Assembly (NCBI RefSeq): GCF_900100175.1
Contig: NZ_FNEM01000003.1
Location: forward strand, 14,725-78,724
Source: Ferrimonas sediminum
Lineage (GTDB): Bacteria > Pseudomonadota > Gammaproteobacteria > Enterobacterales > Shewanellaceae
Length of the DNA: 64,000 nt
Reading direction: 5' to 3'
Below, piece by piece: positions 1 through 7,428 of this stretch. The notes below the pieces were generated by a model that did not search any database, was not told where the DNA came from, and saw nothing but the letters and a program-made list of their open reading frames with translations. The position numbers and the translations under genes were made by a program. Every line of letters starts with the position of its first letter. The first letter of the stretch is position 1.

Positions 1-70
1 GTAGCCAGTGGCTTTGCTGCGCCCAACCAAAACCCAAGACACTGGGCCCTCGCGTTCACAAGGGCGACGC
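1..70. repeat. 70-base dispersed hairpin repeat, copy 1
   Basis: This 70-base unit recurs at 101-170 with roughly 85 percent identity. On the minus strand its core folds into an 8-bp stem (46-53 with 58-65) closed by a 4-base loop. Differences between the copies keep the stem paired, partly through G-U pairs. It resembles the REP/ICR-like palindromic units dispersed in gammaproteobacterial genomes; that assignment is inference, because only two copies are visible here. Confidence 0.6.
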
Positions 71-100
71 GCTTTCCACCCGTCGTGGCCGCGCATGCGG

Positions 101-170
101 GTAGCCGGTGGCTTTGCTGCGCCTACTTAAAATCAAAGACGCTGGGCCCTCGCCTTCGCAAGGGCGACGG
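101..170. repeat. 70-base dispersed hairpin repeat, copy 2
   Basis: Second copy of the unit at 1-70, in the same orientation and exactly 100 bases downstream. The stem is 146-153 with 158-165. The 30 bases between the copies are not repeated. No coding frame runs through either copy. Confidence 0.6.
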
Positions 171-210
171 TGCTCATTGGCAGGACCGGCAGTAAGCGGA
201 CAGCCAGGGG

Positions 211-411
211 TTATCTCAGAGTACGAATAACCATTGAAGCTGGCTGACTTCGGTGTTTGCCGGGTTGGGCTCCGCCACGGCTAAGGAGTCGGATCTGTTC
301 AATGAGTTTGATGATGCATTTTACTTTACCCTTGGTGCCGGTTTTTTGGGCAGCTACCACCAAATCGAACCATGCCGCCTCCCCCTCAGGTGCGACCCAA
401 TAGTTTGCTCT
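211..411 (-). pseudogene. Protein-like open frame without a start codon
   Basis: A stop-free minus-strand frame of 66 codons runs from 411 down to a TAA at 211-213. It has no plausible start, and a TAG lies directly upstream. The composition looks like a real protein, with a tryptophan/acid-rich beginning (YWVAPEGEAAWFDLV) followed by a lysine-rich helix and a basic tail. It may be the 3' remnant of a decayed gene, but I do not recognise the family and a chance frame is possible. Confidence 0.25.
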
Positions 412-693
412 CTAATCAATTTCGCTCTGGACACTGCATCAACAGCGTTATTATCGAGTCTATTTTTTCGAAGTTGCGCCCAATAAATGCCCAAACAAGC
501 TATTTTAACTAGAGTTTTGGTGCTCTCCTGTTAGGATGAATCGCCCTGCGTGCCTTACCAGAAACCAAAATTCCGAGATGAATTCGGCCAACTGGCCGAG
601 CAACTGCTTTGAATTCAAATCATAATTAAGCCATCCGTCAGGCACCCAGAGGCTCCTGAAGCAACCCGGGCTGAGGCCCAGAAGTGAGGATGA
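412..693. other. Upstream region of the BCCT gene with a short palindrome
   Basis: No convincing gene. An inverted repeat of two 7-base arms (TCGGCCA at 584-590 and TGGCCGA at 593-599) separated by 2 bases looks more like a protein-binding site than a hairpin, since the loop would be too short. It lies about 95 bases before the BCCT start, so it could be an operator. A GTGAGG ribosome-binding site precedes the ATG at 694. No clear -35/-10 pair was found. Confidence 0.3.
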
Positions 694-2265
694 ATGACCA
701 AAGGCATCGATAAATACAGCATCGACAGTACCGACTACACCGTCGGTCAGGACAATGTCCAAAAATGGGGCTTTGATGTCCACAACCCAGTATTCGGCAT
801 CAGCGCTGGCCTGATTGGCCTGTTTCTGCTGGCCACTTTCATCAGTGACGCTGCCACCGCCAAGGCCACACTGGACGGAATCAAATGGAAGATCATCAAT
901 AACTTCGACGGCCTGTTCCTATGGTCCGGCAATGTGTTTGTGATTTTCTGTTTGGCTCTGATCGTGTCTCCATTCGGTCGAATCCGCCTGGGAGGCGCCA
1001 GCGCCAAAGCCGATTTCTCCTTCCTGTCCTGGCTGGCAATGCTGTTCGCCGCCGGCATGGGGATCGGCCTGATGTTCTGGAGCGTCGCCGAACCGGTGGC
1101 CTACCTGACAGGCTGGTACGAAACCCCTCTGGGCGTCGAAGCCAATACGCCGGAAGCCGCACGGCTGGCCCTGGGTGCCACCATGTTCCACTGGGGCCTG
1201 CACCCCTGGGCCATCTATGGTGTGGTTGCGCTGTCACTGGCCTTCTTTACTTATAACAAAGGTCTGCCGCTGTCGATGCGGTCGATTTTTTACCCCATTC
1301 TCGGCGACCGCGCCTGGGGCTGGGCCGGTCACATCGTTGATATCCTGGCGGTACTGGCTACCCTGTTTGGCCTGGCAACCTCGCTGGGACTGGGGGCACA
1401 GCAAGCCGCCAGCGGCATCAACCACGTGTTTGGCACCGATGGCGGCATCGGCCTGCAGATCGCTGTGATCGTGGTGGTCACCCTGCTGGCCGTGGTGTCG
1501 GTGTACCGTGGCATTGAAGGTGGCGTAAAGGTAATCAGTAACATCAACATGGTCATCGCCTTTGTGCTGCTGGTTGCGGTGGCCCTGATCGGTTTCGCGG
1601 TGACCTTTGGTACCGTGCCGACCACCCTGATGGCGTACCTGGAGAACCTGATTCCCCTGAGTAACCCCCATGGCCGTCCCGACGAAGCCTGGATGCACGG
1701 CTGGACCGTATTCTACTGGGCCTGGTGGATCTCCTGGTCACCTTTTGTCGGCATGTTTATCGCCCGCGTCTCCCGCGGCCGTACCGTGCGTGAGTTCATT
1801 ACTGCGGTGCTGATTGTTCCTACCATAGTCACGCTGTTGTGGATGTCGGTCTTTGGCGGCATGGCCATCGATCAGGTGATGAACGATGTGGGTATTCTTG
1901 GCAGCCAGGGCCTGACCGAAGTGCCTCTGGCGATGTTCCAGATGTTTGAAGCCCTGCCGTTCAGCACTGTGTTGTCGGTAATTGCCATTATCCTGGTGCT
2001 GGTGTTCTTCATCACCTCCTCCGATTCCGGCTCTCTGGTGATCGACAGCATCACCGCCGGTGGCAAGGTGGATGCGCCGGTATTGCAGCGCATCTTCTGG
2101 GCCGCAATGGAAGGCGCCATCGCCGCCGCGTTGTTGTGGGTCGGTGGCACCGAGTCGATTCAAGCCCTGCAGGCGGGTGCCATCTCCACCGCACTGCCGT
2201 TTACCGTGGTGCTGCTGCTGATGTGTGTCAGCCTGATTCTGGGCATGCGCACCGAGCGCCGTTAA
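694..2265 (+). CDS. BCCT-family betaine/choline/carnitine-type transporter
   Basis: A 523-residue inner-membrane carrier of the BCCT family, which takes up quaternary ammonium osmolytes such as glycine betaine, choline or carnitine, usually driven by sodium or protons. The family signature is plain around residues 336-365, where a tryptophan-rich stretch (GWTVFYWAWWISWSP) is followed by ISRGR-like basic residues. The rest is hydrophobic with about twelve membrane spans, and the length is normal. The ATG at 694 has a GTGAGG ribosome-binding site. It stands alone and ends in a strong terminator. Neither an osmosensory cytoplasmic tail nor a linked choline-oxidation gene is visible, so the substrate cannot be named. 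Confidence 0.93.
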   Translation: MTKGIDKYSIDSTDYTVGQDNVQKWGFDVHNPVFGISAGLIGLFLLATFISDAATAKATLDGIKWKIINNFDGLFLWSGNVFVIFCLALIVSPFGRIRLGGASAKADFSFLSWLAMLFAAGMGIGLMFWSVAEPVAYLTGWYETPLGVEANTPEAARLALGATMFHWGLHPWAIYGVVALSLAFFTYNKGLPLSMRSIFYPILGDRAWGWAGHIVDILAVLATLFGLATSLGLGAQQAASGINHVFGTDGGIGLQIAVIVVVTLLAVVSVYRGIEGGVKVISNINMVIAFVLLVAVALIGFAVTFGTVPTTLMAYLENLIPLSNPHGRPDEAWMHGWTVFYWAWWISWSPFVGMFIARVSRGRTVREFITAVLIVPTIVTLLWMSVFGGMAIDQVMNDVGILGSQGLTEVPLAMFQMFEALPFSTVLSVIAIILVLVFFITSSDSGSLVIDSITAGGKVDAPVLQRIFWAAMEGAIAAALLWVGGTESIQALQAGAISTALPFTVVLLLMCVSLILGMRTERR

Positions 2266-2292
2266 TCGCGTTCACTTCCCGCTCGCACAAAT

Positions 2293-2321
2293 AAAAAGGT
2301 TGGCCTGGGCCAACCTTTTTT
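2293..2321. terminator. Bidirectional intrinsic terminator
   Basis: A perfect 8-bp stem (GGTTGGCC at 2298-2305 with GGCCAACC at 2308-2315) is flanked by A-run and T-run, so it can serve the BCCT gene from the left and the exonuclease gene from the right. Confidence 0.9.
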
Positions 2322-2325
2322 CATT

Positions 2326-3063
2326 TCAGCGCCACAACTGACCAATAGGCAGATCGGGGCTGAAGTGGTGGGCCACCTGAGCCTGAAACAGCTCTGCAGT
2401 GGCAATGGCATCCGTCAGGGCGTGGTGCGGTTGATACACCGGCAGGCCATAACGGCTACGGGAGCTGCCGAGGCGAACCGATTCATTCTTTTCTCTGCCC
2501 AACAGGCGGCGCCAACTCCACTGTCGCTTGCTGTGCTGCAGATCCGACTCAATCTGCAAGGTATCCACCATGGGGAAAGCAATCCCCTCCCCCAGTCGAG
2601 TCATCAGTGCCTTGTCCAGGAACTCTCGCTCGATGTTGCGGTAGTGAACCACCACCACCTTGCCAGCCAGGGCGTCCAGTACCTGATGCAAAATGCGACG
2701 CAGATCCGGGGCGTCGGACAGATCCGAGTGGGTGATGCCATGAATCACCACCGAATCCTCCTGTAGCGGGCTCCTGGGGCTGACCAGCCAGTGGCACGCC
2801 TGGCGGCAATAGACCCGATTCAGATCAAAGGGCACCAGACCGATACTGATGATGCTGTCATTTTCCGCATCCAAACCGGTGGTTTCAAAATCCAGCGCCA
2901 CAAAGGGCACCTCGGCAAGCGGGGTAGCGGCTGGCACCAGTCCCGCTCGAAAATAGTGTTTCAGGCGACCATCACGAGCGGTTTTGGCCTGCTCGGCAAA
3001 GCGGGCCTCCCAATCCTGAGTCGGAGTCGCCTCGGCAGTGCGTCCAAACAGACGTCGAATCAT
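2326..3063 (-). CDS. DnaQ-like 3'-5' exonuclease (DEDDh superfamily)
   Basis: A 245-residue exonuclease of the DNA polymerase III epsilon type. The first metal-binding motif is DFETTGLD near residue 58, and the last is the HHALTDA block near residue 218, giving the Asp-Glu-Asp-Asp-His set of the DEDDh class. Epsilon-like exonucleases outside the polymerase act in repair or RNA/DNA trimming; the role of this paralogue is not fixed by sequence. It starts 9 bases after the stop of the cNMP/CBS/DUF294 gene, and the two look co-transcribed. The same pairing is common in related gammaproteobacteria, so the exonuclease probably works with, or is controlled by, that nucleotide-sensing partner. Confidence 0.88.
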   Translation of the reverse strand: MIRRLFGRTAEATPTQDWEARFAEQAKTARDGRLKHYFRAGLVPAATPLAEVPFVALDFETTGLDAENDSIISIGLVPFDLNRVYCRQACHWLVSPRSPLQEDSVVIHGITHSDLSDAPDLRRILHQVLDALAGKVVVVHYRNIEREFLDKALMTRLGEGIAFPMVDTLQIESDLQHSKRQWSWRRLLGREKNESVRLGSSRSRYGLPVYQPHHALTDAIATAELFQAQVAHHFSPDLPIGQLWR

Positions 3064-3072
3064 TGCGACTCC

Positions 3073-4953
3073 TTACTTGAAGCTATTGGCTTGGTAGCGG
3101 AACTTGAGAAAGTTCTGAGCGTTACTCAGAATCTGAAACGCGTCCTTCAGGTTTCGCCGTTCAAACTCCGACATGTTCTCCGGCTCGATATTGTTATCGG
3201 CCTCGGTCTGAGCCTGAATATCCAGAGCCTGATGACGAATTCGCACCATGGAGATGTACTCCATGGCATCACGCAGATCCTCGGCCTTACCTTTTGGCAA
3301 AATGCCGGCGTCGATGATGTCGTCCAGGCGCTCGAACGAGTTTTGCGACCGGGAGCCCACCGCCAGCGCGTGTACCCGAATCAGATCCGCCAGTGGCGCC
3401 GTGCCCCGCCGCTTCAGGTTGATGGTATTGTTATGGCGCCCATCCTTCTCCATCACAAAGCCTTTAAAGAAACCCAAAGGCGGCGTTCGGTTCAGGGCAT
3501 TGCGGGCCAGACACGCCAGGAACCGGTTGTTCTTCCTCGCCCGGCGTACGATAAAGCCATTGAGCTGCTCGGCCCACTTTACCTTGCCATAGACCCCGTC
3601 CAGGTCGAAAAAGATGGAGCTGTTGAGCAGTGCCTTGGGATTGGGGTTATCAATCCAGTCGGCAAAACACTCCTCCCACTCCTTCTGTGTCATCCGCCAG
3701 TCGGAGTTGGTCGCCATAATGTCGCCGGTGCAGTAAGCATAGCCACAGCGAGCCAGCGCATCACAGACGAAGGTCGCCAGCTGTTCAAAATAGGCGTTGT
3801 GTTTCACCGCATCGTAATTGTCATCGAGGATGATGGCATTGTCCTGATCGGTCACAATCAGTTGCTCATCCCGCGCCATGGATCCCAAAGCCAGGAAGCA
3901 GTAGGGCACAGGCGGTGGACCAAACTCCTCCTCCGCCAACTCCAGTATTCTCTGCTTAAAGCTGCGACCGATCACCGCCATGGCGCTGCCGACCATGTGC
4001 GAGTTGGCGTCCTCATTGACCATGCGTACGAAACAGTCTTTCACCTGCTCAGACACGCTCTCCAGCTCATCCACGCTTTGCTGCTGGAAGATGCTGCTCA
4101 CCAGCAGCAGGCTGTTTTGTGACTCGTAGCGAACGATGTCGGTAACGTCGATGATCCCCAGCGGAGTGTTGTTTTTCAGCACCGGCAGGTGGTGGACGTT
4201 GTAGCGCAGCATGTACAACATCGCCTCATACACGTAGGCGTTACTGTCCAATGAGATAATGTCACTGCTCATCACCTCCGAGACCGCGACACTGGCACCC
4301 AGGCCCTGGGCCAGCACCCGATGGCACAGATCCCGCTCGGTGATGATCCCAACCACACCGCTTTCATCCTCGTCGGCGACGGTATCAGGATCAAACACCA
4401 ACAGAGACGACACGTTTTCATCGGCCATTTTGGCAGCGGCAGTTTGCACCGACTCCCCCATGAAGATCCAGGCCGGATCGCCGGTCAACAGGGTCTTCAC
4501 CTTGGAGGTGGTCAGATCGCTAGCATCCACCGTATTGGACACGGTCTGGCGCAGGCGCGCCGCATCCTCCACCTCCACGAAATCGGCGAAGCTGTCGTGG
4601 GCCTCATACAGCTCGTGAAACAGGGCTTCAGGAATGCAATACAACAAACCGTCTTCCAGGGCCCTTGCCGGAAAGCGAACCTTATTGTTGGTCATCAGCC
4701 CCAGTTGGCCGAACAACGCCCCTTCGGCCAGGCGGTTGTACAACTCACCGTTACGGCGGTACACCTCCACCACACCGCTGCGCACCATATAGAGATCATG
4801 AATCGCGTCGCCAAACTTCACAATCTCCTGCTTTTCGCGCACATAGGCAATCTCAGTCTGTCGAGCCACCTGGGCCACCACCTCTTCAGGCAGGGAGTCA
4901 AAAGGGGGGTATTGGGATAGAAATCCCTGTATCTCAAATAGTTCAGCTTCCAT
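3073..4953 (-). CDS. cNMP-binding / CBS pair / DUF294 nucleotidyltransferase-like protein
   Basis: A cytoplasmic multidomain protein of about 626 residues. In order: a cyclic-nucleotide-binding-like barrel (about 10-120), a CBS-domain pair (about 155-275), a DUF294 nucleotidyltransferase-like domain with the GSMARDEQ...TDQDNA pattern near 355-375, and a C-terminal DUF294-associated helical domain. CBS pairs bind adenine nucleotides, and the DUF294 motif resembles protein uridylyl/adenylyltransferases. The likely role is a nucleotide-sensing regulator, but its target is unknown. A GTG at 4962 would add three residues. I prefer the ATG at 4953 because homologues begin with a similar MEAEL sequence, though neither start has a good ribosome-binding site. 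It is upstream of the exonuclease gene. Confidence 0.85.
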   Translation of the reverse strand: MEAELFEIQGFLSQYPPFDSLPEEVVAQVARQTEIAYVREKQEIVKFGDAIHDLYMVRSGVVEVYRRNGELYNRLAEGALFGQLGLMTNNKVRFPARALEDGLLYCIPEALFHELYEAHDSFADFVEVEDAARLRQTVSNTVDASDLTTSKVKTLLTGDPAWIFMGESVQTAAAKMADENVSSLLVFDPDTVADEDESGVVGIITERDLCHRVLAQGLGASVAVSEVMSSDIISLDSNAYVYEAMLYMLRYNVHHLPVLKNNTPLGIIDVTDIVRYESQNSLLLVSSIFQQQSVDELESVSEQVKDCFVRMVNEDANSHMVGSAMAVIGRSFKQRILELAEEEFGPPPVPYCFLALGSMARDEQLIVTDQDNAIILDDNYDAVKHNAYFEQLATFVCDALARCGYAYCTGDIMATNSDWRMTQKEWEECFADWIDNPNPKALLNSSIFFDLDGVYGKVKWAEQLNGFIVRRARKNNRFLACLARNALNRTPPLGFFKGFVMEKDGRHNNTINLKRRGTAPLADLIRVHALAVGSRSQNSFERLDDIIDAGILPKGKAEDLRDAMEYISMVRIRHQALDIQAQTEADNNIEPENMSEFERRNLKDAFQILSNAQNFLKFRYQANSFK

Positions 4954-5111
4954 GGCCTGCACTCAAGCGGGTTTTTATCAATCCTAATTGAAGTTAGGGG
5001 ATTCAACCAGTGCCCCGGGGGTTGCAACGCAGGGAACGGGATCCGGCCGAGGTTGTTAAGGCTATGAAAATCAGGCAGGTTAATAACATGACCCAGCAGA
5101 GGAGACAGGCC

Positions 5112-5537
5112 GTGAGCCACAGCGTAATTCAAAAGGGATTGGTTGCAGCCGGCATCATCAATATTGGTGGCGTGCTGCTGTTTTCAAAAGGCTTCAGTAA
5201 CGACGCGCTGACCCAGGCCGACCCGGTGCTGTTCTCCACCTTTGGTCTGCTGTCCATCATACTGTGGGGCGCAGCCTATCTGGCGGTTTCCGGCAGCTAT
5301 CGGCAGGTGCCCTGGATCATGGCGGTGTTTGCGGTGGAAAAGCTGCTGTACACCCTGGCCTGGAGCCACTGGATGGTCAACTTCAGCCACGACCTGCCGG
5401 CCCTGTATCAGCAAGACTGGCTGGCCGGGGCCTTCTTCAGCATCTATGGTCTCAACGACGCCCTATTCATGCTGTTGTTTTTCTACGCCTTCATCAAGAC
5501 GCGCCATTCCGATGTGCGCCCCTCTCAGATCACCTGA
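5112..5537 (+). CDS. Small membrane protein, function unknown
   Basis: About 141 residues with four probable membrane spans (near 8-25, 38-58, 63-83 and 108-128) and a short charged C-terminus. I do not recognise the family. In-frame starts exist at 5010, 5064 and 5088, but the GTG at 5112 has by far the best ribosome-binding site (AGAGGAG, 7-base spacing), so I chose it. The gene is divergent from the DUF294 gene and convergent with the HlyD-like gene. Nothing nearby suggests a function. Confidence 0.6.
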   Translation: MSHSVIQKGLVAAGIINIGGVLLFSKGFSNDALTQADPVLFSTFGLLSIILWGAAYLAVSGSYRQVPWIMAVFAVEKLLYTLAWSHWMVNFSHDLPALYQQDWLAGAFFSIYGLNDALFMLLFFYAFIKTRHSDVRPSQIT

Positions 5538-5545
5538 ATCGCACA

Positions 5546-5566
5546 GCGCCCCGCACAGCGGGGCGC
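5546..5566. terminator. GC-rich hairpin between convergent genes
   Basis: A perfect 9-bp stem (GCGCCCCGC at 5546-5554 with GCGGGGCGC at 5558-5566) and an ACA loop sit between the two convergent stops. There is no T-run on either strand, so termination is plausible but not certain. Confidence 0.5.
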
Positions 5567-5572
5567 ACGGCA

Positions 5573-6796
5573 CTACAGTGAATAGAAGTAGTAGATCTGC
5601 GACTTCATGCGAATGATGATGCCTCGAATGACGTCCAGAAACGACATGAAGGCGATGGGCTTTTCACCGCTGACCCAGGCCAGCCCCACCGAACCGACAG
5701 GCACGGTATAGCCCTCCGGCTCTTCAATTTTAAGACGCACAAAGTGATGCTTATTCTGCACGTTGGCACCGGTAGTCTGGCGAACTGCCTCTTCCCGGCC
5801 GATGAGGTTCCCCTGAGACTCACCGGTCGCCTTAACGATGCCGGTCACCTCGGCCTTGAAGATGGTACCCGGGTAGATGGCCGAGGCAAACTCCGCCGTC
5901 TGTCCCACCTTGATGTTGCGCATCGCCTGGTGATTAACCCGCATCAGCACGTATTTCTCATCGGTAAACATATTGATGCGGGCCACCGCCCCCACATACT
6001 GACCGGGACGCAGAATAAAGTTGGTCATAAAGCCGTCGGCTGGGGCATACACCCTGGTTGAGTCCAGGTTCCAGCGATCCTGAGCCAGAGTCTGAATCGC
6101 CACATCCACATCCGCCTGGGCGCTGGCTACCGACAACTGAGCCTGCTCCACCGCCAGCAGCGCCTTATCGGCACTGACTCTGGCTTTAGCCAGCTTCGCC
6201 TGCAAAGCCACCTGCTGGGCCTGTGCTGCGGCGACTTTATTGTGCTGTTCATCCAGCAGGCTTTCGGTCACCGACTGGGGCACTACCCTGTTCTGTTCAA
6301 TGAATCGGGTCAACTGCGCCTGCTTCCAGATTAAATCTTCGTTAGCGGCTTTGAGTTCATTGTCGATGATCTCGATGTCTTTGATCGCTTCCTGGTGCTG
6401 CGCCTGGCTGATGGCCACCTCTTCGCCGGCCATGCTCAGTGCCACCTTCTCGGATGACAGGTTGGCCTCCGAGCGCTCGACGGCGATTCGATAGGGTTCA
6501 TCGTCAAGTTCATAGATTAACTGACCTTCGGTAACGAAATCGTTCGGGGCCACATGCAGCGCTTTGACCTTACCCTTAATGGCGGTATTGCCCGGCCTGA
6601 GCTGCACATGAGGCGCCTGCACCACAGAGCCGCCCGACATATCCATGGGGGTGTAGTTCAACAGCCCCACCCAGACAAACAACAGCCACCCACTGCCGCC
6701 CAGATAGGCAAAGCTCTTGGTGTAGGTGTTCCAGGGCATGCCGACCAGTCTCAGCAGATAGATAAACAGCGCCCAAACCGCCAATCCCTCAAGCAT
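5573..6796 (-). CDS. HlyD/EmrA-type membrane fusion protein (YiaV-like)
   Basis: A 407-residue periplasmic adaptor anchored by N-terminal membrane spans (about 5-50). Next come a biotinyl-lipoyl-like half motif (near 65-100), a long alanine/glutamine-rich coiled-coil hairpin (about 110-230) and the returning lipoyl and beta-barrel domains. Such proteins bridge inner-membrane transporters to outer-membrane channels, but no transporter or TolC gene is adjacent. The only partner is the preceding small membrane protein, whose end overlaps this start by 8 bases. The pair matches E. coli yiaW-yiaV in order and type. Its substrate is unknown. Confidence 0.82.
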   Translation of the reverse strand: MLEGLAVWALFIYLLRLVGMPWNTYTKSFAYLGGSGWLLFVWVGLLNYTPMDMSGGSVVQAPHVQLRPGNTAIKGKVKALHVAPNDFVTEGQLIYELDDEPYRIAVERSEANLSSEKVALSMAGEEVAISQAQHQEAIKDIEIIDNELKAANEDLIWKQAQLTRFIEQNRVVPQSVTESLLDEQHNKVAAAQAQQVALQAKLAKARVSADKALLAVEQAQLSVASAQADVDVAIQTLAQDRWNLDSTRVYAPADGFMTNFILRPGQYVGAVARINMFTDEKYVLMRVNHQAMRNIKVGQTAEFASAIYPGTIFKAEVTGIVKATGESQGNLIGREEAVRQTTGANVQNKHHFVRLKIEEPEGYTVPVGSVGLAWVSGEKPIAFMSFLDVIRGIIIRMKSQIYYFYSL

Positions 6797-7106
6797 GATC
6801 GCCCTCCTTCACCGGAGATTCACGCCAGATATCACGCACCCGGCGCAGGGCACTCTCACCGTCAACAAAAGCCAGGATCACCGCCAATACCCAAACCCAG
6901 TGCCACACAAAGCCTATCCAGGTCAGTATGGTGATCAATCCGGTCTGATGATGCTTGCGATTGTGGGCCTTACTGATGGGCAGCTCGTGCAGCTTCCAGA
7001 AACCATACAAGGCCGCCGCAATACTGCCGACCAACACCACCGCCGCCACAACGTGCAAGGTGGTGTCGGCCCCAGTCCCGACAAAAGGTGAACTCAATAA
7101 ACTCAT
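6789..7106 (-). CDS. DUF3302 (YiaW-like) inner-membrane protein
   Basis: About 105 residues with two probable membrane spans, joined by a loop containing LHELPISKAHNRKHH and followed by a tryptophan-rich second span. This layout fits the DUF3302/YiaW family, which is encoded directly before a HlyD-like YiaV protein, as here. The ATG at 7106 is preferred; a GTG at 7151 would add a non-hydrophobic extension with no sensible ribosome-binding site. It is translationally coupled to the downstream adaptor through an 8-base overlap. The role is unknown; an envelope transport or drug-sensitivity function is only inferred. Confidence 0.68.
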   Translation of the reverse strand: MSLLSSPFVGTGADTTLHVVAAVVLVGSIAAALYGFWKLHELPISKAHNRKHHQTGLITILTWIGFVWHWVWVLAVILAFVDGESALRRVRDIWRESPVKEGDHA

Positions 7107-7428
7107 TGTGGTGCCAAACTCCCGAGTGTGTACTGTGCCCTGCTGCAACACCTTCCCCCGGCGGACTCAAGCCGGAGAAACGGAGCAACACTGACTAAAA
7201 AGCGAAGAGGTTCAATCGGCCAGGACCCTGACCAAGGATCTAACGTGCGGAATACAAAGGTATTTTCGCCACCTCGAACCATCCTCTGTATCGATGGCAG
7301 ACAATGTTACATTTTGTTACTGAACCAACACTTAACTCAGGCGGAAAAATCAGTAGCACCGGCATAATCGGCAGGTAGGTTGCCGAGGCCCGGCCAGCCG
7401 CCATTGCAGCGGACGACCGGAGTGCGGC
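7107..7428. other. Intergenic stretch between the antiporter and YiaW-like genes
   Basis: About 320 bases with no gene that I can support. It must hold the promoter of the minus-strand YiaW/YiaV-like pair and the 3' end of the antiporter transcript. I see no clear terminator, sigma-70 promoter pair or repeat. Confidence 0.4.

Noticed and set aside
253-486. 77-codon plus-strand frame near the left edge
   Set aside because: No family, no good ribosome-binding site, and it lies opposite a more protein-like minus-strand frame.
505-783. 92-codon minus-strand frame crossing the BCCT start
   Set aside because: It overlaps the certain BCCT start, and its upstream end is only the antisense of that gene. 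The part at 505-690 looks slightly protein-like but cannot be supported.
2791-4122. 443-codon plus-strand frame
   Set aside because: It is antisense to the cNMP/CBS/DUF294 and exonuclease genes, whose domains are unmistakable; it is a by-product of high GC.
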